A model generated the notes under the pieces. That model was given only the letters and a program-made list of their open reading frames with translations, did no database searches and had not been told where the DNA came from. A program made the position numbers and the translations under genes. Source: Pseudo-nitzschia pungens (lineage: Eukaryota; Bacillariophyta; Bacillariophyceae; Bacillariales; Bacillariaceae). Taken from it: 64,000 nt of DNA. Of this stretch, positions 46,529 to 57,276 are shown piece after piece; within the stretch, counting starts at the first letter, position 1; each line of letters begins with the position of its first letter. The stretch spans positions 62,001 through 126,000 of the forward strand of contig CM074764.1 of NCBI GenBank assembly GCA_037355855.1. Reading direction: 5' to 3'.

Positions 46529-47932
46529 TCATATTTTTGTCGTTTCGCCACTCTTTGGATGCTCGTTCCCACCATAATGCTCCGCCAGACAAACGATGGA
46601 AAATTGTGATGCAAACTTTACGGCCTCTGGATTCCGTAGCAAAGCCGTGCGGACAACATCTGCATCACCCTTCAATAATTCACATGCAAATTCCAAGGCA
46701 CGTCCATCCTTATTCACTGCAGCTAAGACCACATCTTTGTCCTGTCTCAACTCATTAGATGCATCTTCCAAGGCACGTCCATAATTATTCACTGCAGCTA
46801 AGACCACATCTTTGTCCTTTCGCAACTCATAAGATGCACATTTCAAGGCCCTTCCATGATTATTCACTGCAGCCAAGACCACGTCTTTGTTGTTGCGCCA
46901 CTCTTTGGATGCATATTGCAAGGCCCTTCCATGATTCTTCACCGCAGCCAAAACCACGTCTTTGTCGTTTCGCAACTCATAAGATGCATTTTTCAAGGCC
47001 AATCCCTTGTTCTTCAATGCGGCAAAGACCATGTCTTTGTCGTTTTGCAACTCAGAAGATGCATGTTTCAAGGCCGATCCCCTATTACTCACTGCAGCCA
47101 AGACCACCTCTTTGTCCTTTTGCAACTCTTCCGATGCATGTCCCAATGCGTCTCCATAATTACTCACTGCGGCTAAGACCACCTTTTTGTCGTTTTGCAA
47201 CCCTTCAGATGCATGTTTCAAGGCCGATCCACTATTATTCACCGCAGCAAAAACCACCTTTTTGTCCTTTTGCAACTCTTCCGATGCATGTCCCAACGCG
47301 TCTCCGTAATTACTCACTGCAGCCAAGACCACCTTTTTGTCGTTTTCCAACCCTTCAGGTGCATGTCTCAAGGCCGATCCACTATTTTTCACCGCAGCTA
47401 AAACCACCTCTTTGTCGTTTCGCCACTTTAGGGATGCATATCCCAACGCGTCTCCATAATTATTCACTGCAGCCAAGACCACGTCTTTGTCGTTTTGCAA
47501 CTCTTTGGATGCGTATCCCAGGGCCCATCCATCCTTCTTTACCGCAGCTAAGACCACGTATTTGTCATTTCGCCACTTTTCGGATGAGTATTCCAAGGCC
47601 TCTCCATCCTGATTCACTGCAGCTAAGACCACCTCTTTGTCGTTTTGCAACTCTTCGGATGCATATCGCAAGGCACATCCATTATTATTCACTGCGGCCA
47701 AGACCACGTCTTTGTCGTTCCTTACGGTGTTCCCAAAACATGTCAGGAATTCGCCAAAGTGTTCCACCACAGCCCTGGCAACGTCTCTATCCTCTAGCAT
47801 TGGAGAAAGAGGGCGACGCCGCTTCAGCTCTTTCAAGGCGTCTTCGATGACTTCGTAATTGTCTTCATGATCTTCATGCTGTCGAATGAATTCCAAGAAC
47901 GCCGTCTTTCTGGAATTGGCAGCGGTAGTCAT
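46529..47932 (-). CDS. DUF4116 repeat protein 4
   Basis: 467 aa starting M-T-T-A-A-N-S-R-K-T-A-F-L-E-F, with the cap E-D-A-L-K-E-L-K-R-R and M-L-E-D-R-D-V-A, then 14 units of 25 residues and a C-terminal cap (L-K-G-D-A-D-V-V, S-I-V-C-L-A-E-H-Y). Units 6 to 9 show a 50-residue higher-order repeat (S-N-Y-G-D-A-L-G-H-A-S-E-E alternating with N-S-G-S-A-L-K-H-A-S-E-G), evidence of dimer duplication. The end N-E-H-P-K-S-G-E is an extra partial unit read in a shifted frame and is shared with locus 5, so these two are closest relatives. Looks intact. Function unknown. Confidence 0.85.
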   Translation of the reverse strand: MTTAANSRKTAFLEFIRQHEDHEDNYEVIEDALKELKRRRPLSPMLEDRDVARAVVEHFGEFLTCFGNTVRNDKDVVLAAVNNNGCALRYASEELQNDKEVVLAAVNQDGEALEYSSEKWRNDKYVVLAAVKKDGWALGYASKELQNDKDVVLAAVNNYGDALGYASLKWRNDKEVVLAAVKNSGSALRHAPEGLENDKKVVLAAVSNYGDALGHASEELQKDKKVVFAAVNNSGSALKHASEGLQNDKKVVLAAVSNYGDALGHASEELQKDKEVVLAAVSNRGSALKHASSELQNDKDMVFAALKNKGLALKNASYELRNDKDVVLAAVKNHGRALQYASKEWRNNKDVVLAAVNNHGRALKCASYELRKDKDVVLAAVNNYGRALEDASNELRQDKDVVLAAVNKDGRALEFACELLKGDADVVRTALLRNPEAVKFASQFSIVCLAEHYGGNEHPKSGETTKI

Positions 47933-48500
47933 TGTTCTTGTTCTTGTTGGTGTTTGTGTAAATATTTTGAAATAATGGTTTGTACTCGTACTTTTACTCG
48001 CGTCTTTGTTTTTGAAATTAGTACGGTAGTTTTATGAGAGCAATGAAAATAAATGTCAAAACAAAGGTTGTGAATTGTGAATACGAGTAACCTTACGTGT
48101 ACGGTAAGCCTTACGCAAGTTACTCATGCATTTTTTTGTGTATCGCATGACCAAGACTGCTGGATTTTTCCACGAATAAGGAATGAACGAATCAACAACA
48201 AGAAGAATGAATCATCAATCAATCAATCTCAATCATTCTCAACAAAATAAAAAAATCAAAAGCATTGCTGGGTCGAATGATGCATTGTTCCACTCGCTCA
48301 CAAATGAACCGGCAAGAAGAAGAAGAAGAAGTCAAGAATGCATGCACCCGCCATGATCCGATCCATCATCCCAGATTTGAGTCGATTATTGATATCATGC
48401 CAGCCGAATAATATATCATTATTCGATCATTCATTCCATAGTCAAGAAATCATTCCCATCTCGTAAAGTATTCAACCATTCTCTTTTATAACACAATTTA
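47933..48500. other. 5' flank of DUF4116 gene 4 and spacer
   Basis: Diverged 5' module (ttgtttttgaaattag, catgaccaagactg, tttttccacgaataagga) and then AT-rich DNA with (aatc)n near 48205-48230 and (aag)n near 48315. No gene. Confidence 0.6.
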
Positions 48501-48679
48501 TTAGCCATTCATCTTTAAAATACCTCTATCGTGTATCACTCCATCTAATTCTACCCTAGAGTGTCACACAGTAATTACTGTCCGCTTGAAAGTAGAAGAC
48601 AAAAAGAACCAACTCAGTACTGAATCCAAAAAATCCTTTATCTTAAAGAATAGGTATACATTGATACCCTGACAAGCAA

Positions 48680-48800
48680 AATCCTACGATCGGAACCTCC
48701 GAAAGAATCGAGAACCGATCGAACGAAACGATCGATATCAACGAAAAGATCGATCGACAGGATCGAACGCCGAATCGATCGAACACCGAATCGATTGAAC
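48680..48800. repeat. gatcgaa-rich leader before the gag-like ORFs
   Basis: Repeated gatcgaacg, cgatcgat and cgccgaatcgatcgaac strings of about 24 bp in near-tandem order lie directly upstream of the 48818 ATG. They may be the leader of a retroelement or an independent short repeat. Confidence 0.5.
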
Positions 48801-48817
48801 GCTTCAGAAGAAACACC

Positions 48818-49720
48818 ATGGCAGGACTTTACAGAGATCCTCCAATCAATTACATTCCTTCCTTCAACAGGAGCAAATCAAAGCTCCTAAGTCTACCAAT
48901 CACCAAACACGTCACTCACTTCAGTCGATGCCTCTCTGTTGACGCTCAAACAAAATGGAGAGACTTAACAAGCAACCAACGCCGATATCCACTCACGCTC
49001 AATGGATACAAGCAAGCAATCAGTGACTTTATCAAGCAACAGCTCTGGCTCGGAAGCTAGTGAAATTGACAGGGAAAACAAGAACTCTGAGACAGAAGAC
49101 AACACAGAGCAAGAGCCATCAAGTGGCAAACGAAAATATGACAATCCCTGCGGAATCTCCGGACATGATCACGATTGGTCTAACTGTCCTCGGATTAGAT
49201 ATTCAAAGAAGTACAAGCCTATCGCCAACGATAACAAGGCGCTTGAACCTGCTCCTAGCAATGAATCTGGAAGCACAGCTTCCAACGAATTCTTCAAAGC
49301 CCACATCAGGCAAGCAGTAGAGTCCTATTGCATTTAACACGGAGGACGCGTTGAAAGAAACTTCAACGGCAGTCTTACATGGCAATCAAAGCCACCAAAA
49401 CAAACAACAATACAAGGATCACAGTATCCAGCACCGTGCCTCCAGCTCCCCTGGACCTGGATACCAGCTCAGCCCTGCTGACTGGGAAGACGCATGGAGG
49501 AGAACTCCCAGAAAAAGAGGTGAAGGAACCTACAGAGATGAGCCCTGTTGCAAACAAAATGTTCGAACTAAATCAAAGCGCTCTGAGTGGAATGTACTAC
49601 GAGTGTTACTGTTTCGACATTGTATGCCTTCTACTAGCACACTGCGCTGCCCTGTTCAATATGTGTAAGAAGTATCCTCATTGGCCTGCCAGCAGAAGGA
49701 GGAGGTCATCATCAGATTGA
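48818..49720 (+). mobile_element. Decayed retrotransposon gag-like remnant
   Basis: Three overlapping plus-strand frames (48818-49060, 49002-49337, 49379-49720) have ordinary composition, unlike nearby repeats. The first holds F-S-R-C-L-S-V-D-A-Q-T-K-W-R-D-L and the second a C-G-I-S-G-H-D-H-D-W-S-N-C-P motif. That is a C-x4-H-type zinc-knuckle-like sequence followed by basic residues, similar to nucleocapsid regions of algal LTR-element gag proteins as I recall them. Frame changes show decay. I find no protease, integrase, reverse transcriptase or LTR pair. An unrelated zinc-binding gene is the alternative. Confidence 0.4.
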
Positions 49721-49729
49721 GAACGCAAT

Positions 49730-50320
49730 TCTCAAGTTTGTTTTGAAAGATGTCATTTTTTGACGTGTACATGATGCAATAGATGCCACCAAAACCAGTA
49801 GTACTATTCTACTACTAGTACTACTAGAGGCAAGGGGTAAAAACAGTACTTACTATTACTAGTAGTAGTAGTAGTAGTACTAGAGGCAAGGAGGGGAAGA
49901 GCTGACCAAGGGGCCACGAAATCTTTGGATTGCCCTATTTGATTGTCAAAAATGAGAATGATTTGTAGGATATTCTTGGGATGATTGCTTCTTCGTCTTT
50001 TGCTGTTGATGGCATTCTCCTTGCTAATTTTTCGCGAGACATCTCCTACTACTGTCTTCTTGAGCACCAAAGTGGTATCTAGTATAGTAGTAGCTCTTCT
50101 TGGTGGCTCTGGAACGTACTAGTGGTATATAATGCTCTGACCTTCTTTATTGCATCGGCTTCCGTTGCTGGGGCGCTTCTGTACTGAATTCTTCACCATG
50201 AGGAACATTTACTAGTGTCAATTTGCCATTCGGTACACATAGTAAAAATCGATTATGTGCAAGAATATTATCTTATTATTACTATTACAAATAATGTAAT
50301 ATGAAGTGTAACATTAGTGT
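49730..50320. other. Spacer between gag remnant and DUF4116 locus 5
   Basis: AT-rich with tactagtag runs at 49800-49890. The 88-aa minus ORF (49804-50070) has no features. No gene. Confidence 0.5.
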
Positions 50321-50323
50321 TTA

Positions 50324-50451
50324 CTATGAATACTTTGCCAGCTGAACAATGGATTCTTGTGATCCAAACTCTATAGCCTCTGGATTCCGTAGCAAAATCT
50401 TGCGGGTAATCTCCATATGATGATTTACTGCGGTTAAAGGCAACATCTTTG
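50324..50451 (-). pseudogene. Second DUF4116 C-terminal tail fragment
   Basis: Reads L-L-R-N-P-E-A-I-E-F-G-S-Q-E-S-I-V-Q-L-A-K-Y, the canonical end of a DUF4116 protein, downstream of locus 5's own end and preceded by a partial unit with W-R-N-D-K-D-V. It is what remains of another gene copy fused behind locus 5. Confidence 0.7.
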
Positions 50452-51922
50452 TCATTTCGCCACTCTTTGGATGCTCGTTCTTTGTCGGACATAATGCTCT
50501 GCCAGGCAAACAATGGAATCTCGTGATGCAAACTTTTTGGCCTCTGGATTCCGTAACAAAGCCTTGCGGATTATCTCGAGATCGCCTTTTGGGGATTTCT
50601 CTGCAAATTGAAAGGCAAGTCCATTCTTATTCACTTCAGCCAAGACCACGTCTTCGTCGTTTTGCAACTCTTCAGATGCATATTTCAATGCCAATCTATT
50701 ATTCTTCACTGTGGCGAAAACCACGTCTTTGTCGTTTCGCCACTCTTTGGATGCATATTCAAAGGCCAATCCATGATTCTTCACCGCAGCTAAAACCACG
50801 TCTTTGTCGTTTCGCTACTCTTTAGATGCAGGTTTCAAGGCGAATCCATTCTTATTCACTATGTCTAACATAAAGTCTTTGTCCTTTTGCAACGCTTTGG
50901 ATGCATATTGAAAGGCATGTCCATTACTATTAACTGGCACCTACATCATTATTCACTGCAGCTAAAACCACGTCTTTGTCCTTTTGCAACTCTTCCGATG
51001 CGTATTCCAAGGCCAATCCATTATTATTCACTGCAGCTGACACCATCTCTTTGTTGTTTCGCCACTCTTCCGATGCGTATTCCAAGGCCAATCCATTGTT
51101 ATTCACTGCAGCTAAAACCATCCCTTTGTTGTTTCGCCACTCTTCGGATGCATATCGCAAGGCACATCCATTATTATTCACTGCAGCTAACACCATCTCT
51201 TTGTTGTTTCGCCACTCTTTGGATGCATAATACAAGGCATGTCCATAATTCTTCACTGCAGCCATGACCACGTCTTTGTTTTTTCGCCACTCTTCCGATG
51301 CGTATTGCAAGGCACGTCCATTATTATTCACTGCAGCCAAGACCACGTCTTTGTTGTTTCGCCACTCTTCGGATGCAAAATACAAGGCACGTCCATGATA
51401 ATTCACGGCAGTGAGGATCACGTCTTTATCTTTTCGCAACTCTTTGGATGCATGTTTCAAGGCCGATCCATAATTATTCACTGCGGCTAAGACCAACTCT
51501 TTGTCATTCCGCAACTCTTTGGACGCATATTTCAAGGCCCATCCATTATTATTCACTGCGGCTAACACCATTTCTTTGTTGTTCTGCAACTCTACGAATG
51601 CATATCGCAAGGCACGTCCATTTTTATTCACTGCATGTAAGACCACGTCTTTATCGTTCCTTAAAGTGTTCCGAAAGTATTTCCTCAGGAAGCTGCCATT
51701 TCGTGCCAACACCACAGCCCTGGCAATGTCACTGTCCTCCAGCATTGGTGAGGGAGAGTCACGCCGCTTTAGCTTTTCCAACGCTTCTTCGATGGAACAC
51801 CGGTCTTGCATGTCAAACCGGTCGTGAAACATGTATTCGATAAACTCGGAAATATCATCCTCATACTGCCGAATGAATTCCAAGAAAGCTGTCTTTTCGG
51901 AATCGGTGGCGACGGGATTCAC
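50452..51922 (-). pseudogene. DUF4116 locus 5, broken by deletion and stop
   Basis: Starts M-N-P-V-A-T-D-S-E-K-T-A-F-L-E-F with the usual cap (E-E-A-L-E-K-L-K-R-R, M-L-E-D-S-D-I-A) and ten intact units, many of the W-R-N-N-K subtype. Near 50938 most of a unit is lost at attaactg|gcacc, shifting the frame and ending the ORF at 50930. Beyond it, two more units follow, an in-frame TAG at 50815-50817 replaces the Trp of W-R-N-D-K (TGG to TAG), and a further three units plus cap run to 50452. A truncated 330-aa product is possible, but loss of the C-terminal cap argues for a pseudogene. Confidence 0.8.
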
Positions 51923-52726
51923 TGTTTGTTGTTGTTGTTGTTGTTGTTGTTGTTGCTAGTGGTGTTGGTGTTGGTGTTGGTGTTGATGTACCGGTAGGTA
52001 TTTTGTAATGCTTTGTACTCGAAATTTTACTCGGGTGAGTCTTTGTTTTGCAGATTAGAATTATGAGAAGTGAAATAATCCTTTCGAACTAAGTCTTACG
52101 ATCCGAATAGACGATTGTTCAGACACAAACTCCCTGTTGCATTTTGCATTGCATCGGGCGTCGTCCTGTTCCTTTCACCAACAGAGACGAGAGCAACAAA
52201 CAGTAAGGGTAAATCTTAATCTTACAGGTGACAGTAACCTTACAAGTAAGAAGTCATCGTAAAGTAAAGTGCAAGTAAGTTACTTGTACATTGTACATCA
52301 GGTTACTGTACAAGAAACCTTACTACACGTACAAGAAATACTTCGTAATAATACAGTAATAATAAAATCCTTTGCACGAACCGAAGTTCCGTAAGGTTAC
52401 ACGTAAGAATTGGAAGTATTTTTTTATTTTTTTTTGTTTCGCATGACCAAGACCGGATATTGCTTCTTCCGCGAATCAATAAACGAACATCAAAATAAAA
52501 AATCATACCAAGTCATTAGTAATTAACCTTACTGTAAGAAAACCTTACTTCGTACGAAGTACTTCGTAGTAATTACCTGTAAGGTTACAGGCACCGGTAC
52601 TCGTACGTACTACACGTAGTACTAGTAATTACTTCGAACTTTTATTTTTTTGTATTGCATATTGCCTAAGTTACCGGTACGATTACACGTACCCGTAACT
52701 GAGATTTTGAGATCGCAAACGAGCTA
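51923..52726. other. 5' flank of DUF4116 locus 5 and spacer
   Basis: (gtt)n at 51926-51956, ggtgtt repeats to 51985, the diverged 5' module (catgaccaagaccggata at 52442), and dense gtaaggtta / gtaccggta motifs at 52200-52690. No gene. Confidence 0.65.
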
Positions 52727-54430
52727 CTAGTTGGAAAGCTCGATGCCCGGTCTCTCCGCCCTCAGCATTTCCATGTTCTCGGGAGACAGATCGCTTCGGA
52801 ACCACTTGAGGCTCTCGGGGGCGGTCCGGACAAACTTGACGAGGGCGGTTTGCGGAATGGGCCAGCACGACGGTGGATCGCATTCGTTTTCGTTTTCGCG
52901 TTCTGTCGGGACCAACATCGATGCCGATGGTGCGTCACCAGCACAAGCGTTGGTTCCATCGTCATTGTGGTTCACGTGGCGCTGGTTGGGTTCCGTGTCC
53001 TCCGCAACAGCAACAGCATCGGCCACCGCAGCATTAGAAGCCACTGCGGTTACACCGCTGGACAGCGAAGCCGACGGGTGACGGCGACGATAGTTGTAGT
53101 TGTGATTGTGATCATGATTGTAATAATTGCCACTCGTGGTAGCAGCAGCAGCAGCAGCAGTACTCCTACTCCGTTTGGCGAAATACGAATAGCGGGCGTT
53201 GCGAATGGAGACTCCCTCCAGTCCGTCGCCGCAGCACGAATGAAAAATGGCGTAACGGCCCTCCGGATCGGACACGGCGCTGATCCAACGGGGCGATCGG
53301 GCGTCGAAGATCGCGTCGTCCAGCACCAATTCCCGGAGGTTGTAGTTTGGATTGTTATTGTTGTCGTTGTTTGTTACATTCGCACTTGCATTCGTGCTTA
53401 CACGATAGGGAGAAGGAAAGTGCCATCCCATCAGGTACACTCCGATGGACCGCTTCCAGATGAGGCGCTCCAGAGATGGCAGGTCGCCAAACAATTCCGA
53501 GAAGTGGCGGTGCTTTCGGAGGTTTATAGTAGCACTAGGACTACTACTACTACTAGTAGTAGCCGTACTAGTAGTGTTGCGGTGGTTCTGGTGCAGAAAG
53601 CAAAGGTTGGAGAGATCGAGACTCGTGAGGTGGGGAAAGAGGACCACCACTCCCAGGAGCACGGTAGCATCGGGGAGGACTTTTGGTTGGGGCAGCGAGA
53701 GATCCAGGGATTTCCAGTGGGTCTGTCGATCGTCCCCGTTGGTGAGTTTCTGGACGACAGACAAGATCCTCGCGTGTTGTTGGTGATTGCCTTGGTTCTT
53801 GTTCTTGTTGATATTTTTGAAGTGTTGCTGTTGCTGTTGGCGTTGATCTGTGTTGCGGTCACAGTCCTCGTCGTACCAGTAGCACCGGTCGATGTTGCGG
53901 ATTTTTACGGAGGGATAGCGGGCAAAGCGTTCCGTCTGCCGGGTTTGGTGGGAGAGGAGTTTCTGGAGGAGGCTCTTGAAGACCGCGGCACCGCTTTGGT
54001 GTTTTCGTCCGTCATCACTGCTTGTGCTCGGCTCTGGCACCACCAGCTCGTAGACGGGCTCGATCCTCGGAATGGTTCCCTCCCGGTAGCAATCGGTGTG
54101 GGAGTCTCTCGAAACGAGTGCCATCGAAGACAGGTCGGAGGGGTCCAAAAAGTTGAGGATTTCCTGCCGGCAGGGCACCGGAAGGGACTCGTAGTGAGAC
54201 AACCGAGAGCTAGAGCCGCAGCTACAGCGATGGCCACTATCATCAACATCATCAACAACAGCACCATGGGACGACTTCACCGTCTGCGACCGCAATGGCA
54301 ATGGCGTGTTGGAAGATTTGGAACCACGAAGGGGGGAGGAAGGTGGTGGCAGTGGCGATGGCGTGCTGCACTCCCGGAACACTGCGGAGTGTTTGTGTGT
54401 CGTTGGTGCAATCGGTTTTGCGCAGGTCAT
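52727..54430 (-). CDS. F-box/LRR protein
   Basis: 567 aa from the methionine of M-T-C-A-K-P-I-A-P (frame open to 54529, but the upstream part is His/Pro-rich and lacks support). An F-box-like motif lies at about residues 85-125 (S-L-P-V-P-C-R-Q-E-I-L-N-F-L-D-P-S-D-L ... A-L-V-S-R-D). Later segments have LRR character: W-K-S-L-D-L-S-L, H-L-T-S-L-D-L-S-N-L, S-L-E-R-L-I-W-K, N-L-R-E-L-V-L-D-D-A, ending with S-L-K-W-F-R-S-D-L-S and M-L-R-A-E-R-P-G-I. These are separated by Gln-, Asn-, Ser/Thr- and His/Tyr-rich simple-sequence inserts. F-box proteins with LRRs are substrate adaptors of SCF ubiquitin ligases; that role is inferred. A long antisense ORF is a shadow. Confidence 0.7.
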   Translation of the reverse strand: MTCAKPIAPTTHKHSAVFRECSTPSPLPPPSSPLRGSKSSNTPLPLRSQTVKSSHGAVVDDVDDSGHRCSCGSSSRLSHYESLPVPCRQEILNFLDPSDLSSMALVSRDSHTDCYREGTIPRIEPVYELVVPEPSTSSDDGRKHQSGAAVFKSLLQKLLSHQTRQTERFARYPSVKIRNIDRCYWYDEDCDRNTDQRQQQQQHFKNINKNKNQGNHQQHARILSVVQKLTNGDDRQTHWKSLDLSLPQPKVLPDATVLLGVVVLFPHLTSLDLSNLCFLHQNHRNTTSTATTSSSSSPSATINLRKHRHFSELFGDLPSLERLIWKRSIGVYLMGWHFPSPYRVSTNASANVTNNDNNNNPNYNLRELVLDDAIFDARSPRWISAVSDPEGRYAIFHSCCGDGLEGVSIRNARYSYFAKRSRSTAAAAAATTSGNYYNHDHNHNYNYRRRHPSASLSSGVTAVASNAAVADAVAVAEDTEPNQRHVNHNDDGTNACAGDAPSASMLVPTERENENECDPPSCWPIPQTALVKFVRTAPESLKWFRSDLSPENMEMLRAERPGIELSN

Positions 54431-56095
54431 GACGAATGCTACGAGTCGTGTTGGTTGGTTAATTGGTGGATAGGTTGATTGGTGGAATGTGATGTGATGT
54501 GTTTGTGTCGTCGGCAGAAAATAAAGCACCGGAGGTGTGATGGTAATCTTATTCGGTACGAGTAAACCTTGTTCGGAATTCGGTCTAGGATAGAGCGGAC
54601 CAGCATGTGCAAGTAGTACTAAATAATTATAATTCTGCTGCCGTTACAAGTATGATTACCCTTATGATCTTTTCATATGGCGAGGAAACGTTTTCTCTTT
54701 TGGAGCTGAGTGGAACACCGAAGACCAAAAGACGATGAGAAGTTCTGACTCTCGACGACTCTCGACGACTCTCGACGCCTACCGTATGGACCCTACCGTA
54801 GACAAAGGGAAGAGGGAACATCAACAAGGAAAAGAGTGGAAGAATTCTGTACTCGTAATCTTACTGGTACGCAAAAGCGACATCTATTATTTTTACCCCA
54901 ATTGATACTTTTCCATTGGATAACATATCAGAAGATTAAGTGCGGAAATCGTCTTCTCATCCACAGCTGACATTTTGAACCTAAAATAATTCGACCAAGA
55001 TTCATCCCATCCAAAATCTCTCTCTCCTTTTTTTTGTCAATATATCCCATCCAAAATCTATCAACCTTCTTTTTTTGTCACAACATAATACTTAAAATTG
55101 GCATATGATACAACGGGATAGCGAAGGAAACCTTTGCGTCTTTTAAGAGTACTTATTATCCCTCCCCAAACCAAACCGTGACTACTGTCCTCCAGTAGAA
55201 TCACCTCCAATCCATAATCATAGTTCGAGTGTTAGCGGCGAACCGAAAGAACAAATAATAAAGCAGCCGAAAGATTGAAAATCAAGTTGAATTCTTTACC
55301 GTACCAACAAAGAAAAGCAACCGAACCATAAACTCCACGCGTCCTTCGAAAGGAAACATATCGATCAGTTCTTGTTTAATAGTTTTCCACCAGTATTCCT
55401 CCCGCTCATCAAATGCCTTGGTTGGAAATGAAACATATATGTGTACGAGTATACGTCAACAAAAATTGATCGATTATAGTTGCAAATATGTTCTTCGTTG
55501 TTCTTTTCTCTGGCCTCAGACCCGGAAAAATACGTCATTGGGGATAAGCTGCATCATTAATTAATGTCCGAAAACCTGAACAAGATCATACTGCGGTAAA
55601 CCTTACCGGTGGCTAGAAATAAAACAAACCCTTCTTCATCATTGTTGAGGTTGTTCTAACCTTACGCAACTCTACCGGTAAGTTAACCTTATTGCACGAC
55701 TCCCTCATTTCCCAGCAGATACTAGAAGAAACTTTGCTGCTGCTGCTGCTGCTGGCACTAATTTTCTACATGAATTTATGTACAAAATAGGCTTCAAGCC
55801 CTTCTGCTGACCATGGTGATTGAATTGGAAGTAGTTTTATACTAGACTTGTAGTGATGCCAGCAATGTCCATCCAACAACCTTCGTGCCCAGAGTGGGTT
55901 TATCTGGTGTTGTCAAGTCAAGATTGGTTCAGTACTTGTAGTAGGAGCCAAAGTGTAATTTTCTCAACAATTTCATCATGTAGTAGAATTACTACCATTA
56001 GCCATTAGTAATTATCACGCTACTGCAGTTTATCTAGTACGAAGTAACTTACTTGTACTTCCATGCTTGTAAGCTACGATACCGTATGTTGAATG
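54431..56095. other. Intergenic region, no supported gene
   Basis: Includes cgacgactct repeats near 54750, a near-duplicate tcccatccaaaatct... ttttttgtca pair at about 55005-55080, and (tgc)n at 55737-55755. AT-rich with scattered taaccttac motifs. Confidence 0.6.
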
Positions 56096-56099
56096 TGTG

Positions 56100-56510
56100 A
56101 GGACATTCAAACAACATTCATACCTGCCCACTATGTTGATATCCAAGATGATGCTATGGGCTGTGCTAAGGCTCCTGTGTAGGAAATGTACTGGGGCTAC
56201 AGGCAGTAGCCTCCAGTAAATATCTACAAGGTGCTTAGAGCTGTGTGCTTACTAGAGCTGTGTGCTTAGAGCTGTGTGCTTAGAGCTGCTGTGTGCTTAG
56301 AGCTGTGTGCTAGAGCTGTGTGCTAAACACTTAGCAACAGGCTTAGCAACAGGCTTAGCAACAGGCTTAGCAACAGGCTTAGCAACAGGCTTAGCAGCAG
56401 CAGGCTTATTACAAGGTTTATGGGTTGCTAACTACAAGATGCCAGGGTCCCCGTGTAGGATTTGTACCAGTTACACGGACCCCGGGAATAGCATCGCGAT
56501 AGCACACTTT
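56100..56510 (+). mobile_element. Inverted-repeat family copy C
   Basis: Matches copies A and B: gatatccaagatgatgctat, ctgtgctaaggctcctgtgt, tactggggctacaggcagta, then a gagctgtgtgctta minisatellite (56235-56325) and an aacaggcttagc array (56335-56400), ending with gggtccccgtgtaggatttg and taccagttac. It preserves the uninterrupted sequence of the insertion site used in copy B. Confidence 0.75.
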
Positions 56511-56514
56511 TTTT

Positions 56515-57276
56515 GATGTTGATGACTGCCTGATGTTCAATGTTGACTGTTGACGTCAGACAAAAAATAAATCGAAGTATCACTAAGGCCATTATCAGAT
56601 CTGTGACGGCAGCCCTTTGATATCAAATCGATGTTTTACTGTTCAAAAACTACGATAAATTACCTCGTACACGTAAGTTACTATGAGGTCATCATTGATA
56701 TTTGTTTGATATCCATAGATATGTACTACAGTATATATGTACGAAGTATATTGCAATTACAAGTCTCATAACCAGTTATCAATATTATTTCGTTAGGTCT
56801 TACTTGTAACTTACTACGTACTTCGTAAGCCTTACCGGTACCGGTACAAGTACGGTATTTTCTACTTGTACGTAATTGATATTGATTGATTCTGATGAGA
56901 TAAGAGAGAATGAAGAATCATCCATCACTGATCGATTATGCTAACGGTAACTTATGGGATTGGTGATCGTACCAGGTACTCGTAGGACCTACTTGTACTG
57001 GTAAGATTACTCGTAGCTACTGGTAAGTTAACTTACTCGTAACTACTAGTAACTTTACGGAACCTCAAAATTTCCATTTTTGCTGCCGATCGATGATTGA
57101 CTGATGATTGATCATTGATGATTGAGATTCATTCCTCCTTCATTGAGTTCCATCATTGTTCCGGTTCCTTCATTTTCTCTCCATCCGATCATAATATCAC
57201 CGCCAACCAACTCTTTGGCGACACACAGAATTTTCGGCACATCCACTCTCCACAGCGATCGGATTCAATTTTTGAG
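56515..57276. other. Upstream region of the transporter gene
   Basis: AT-rich, with gtaccggtac and gtaagttact motifs up to about 57055. Presumed promoter and 5' untranslated region; the last 100 bases before the ATG lose the motif and look like leader sequence. Confidence 0.5.

Noticed and set aside
46759..47850. 363-aa plus-strand ORF over DUF4116 gene 4, and similar plus ORFs over every DUF4116 locus
   Set aside because: The 75-bp unit is free of stops in several frames; the plus translations are periodic R-L-C-R-F-A-T strings and the caps make sense only on the minus strand.
52850..54478. 542-aa plus-strand ORF overlapping the F-box gene
   Set aside because: Antisense shadow: the minus strand has an F-box motif and LRRs, while the plus frame is Val/Arg-rich with no domain and exists because the minus gene's simple-sequence tracts lack reverse stops.
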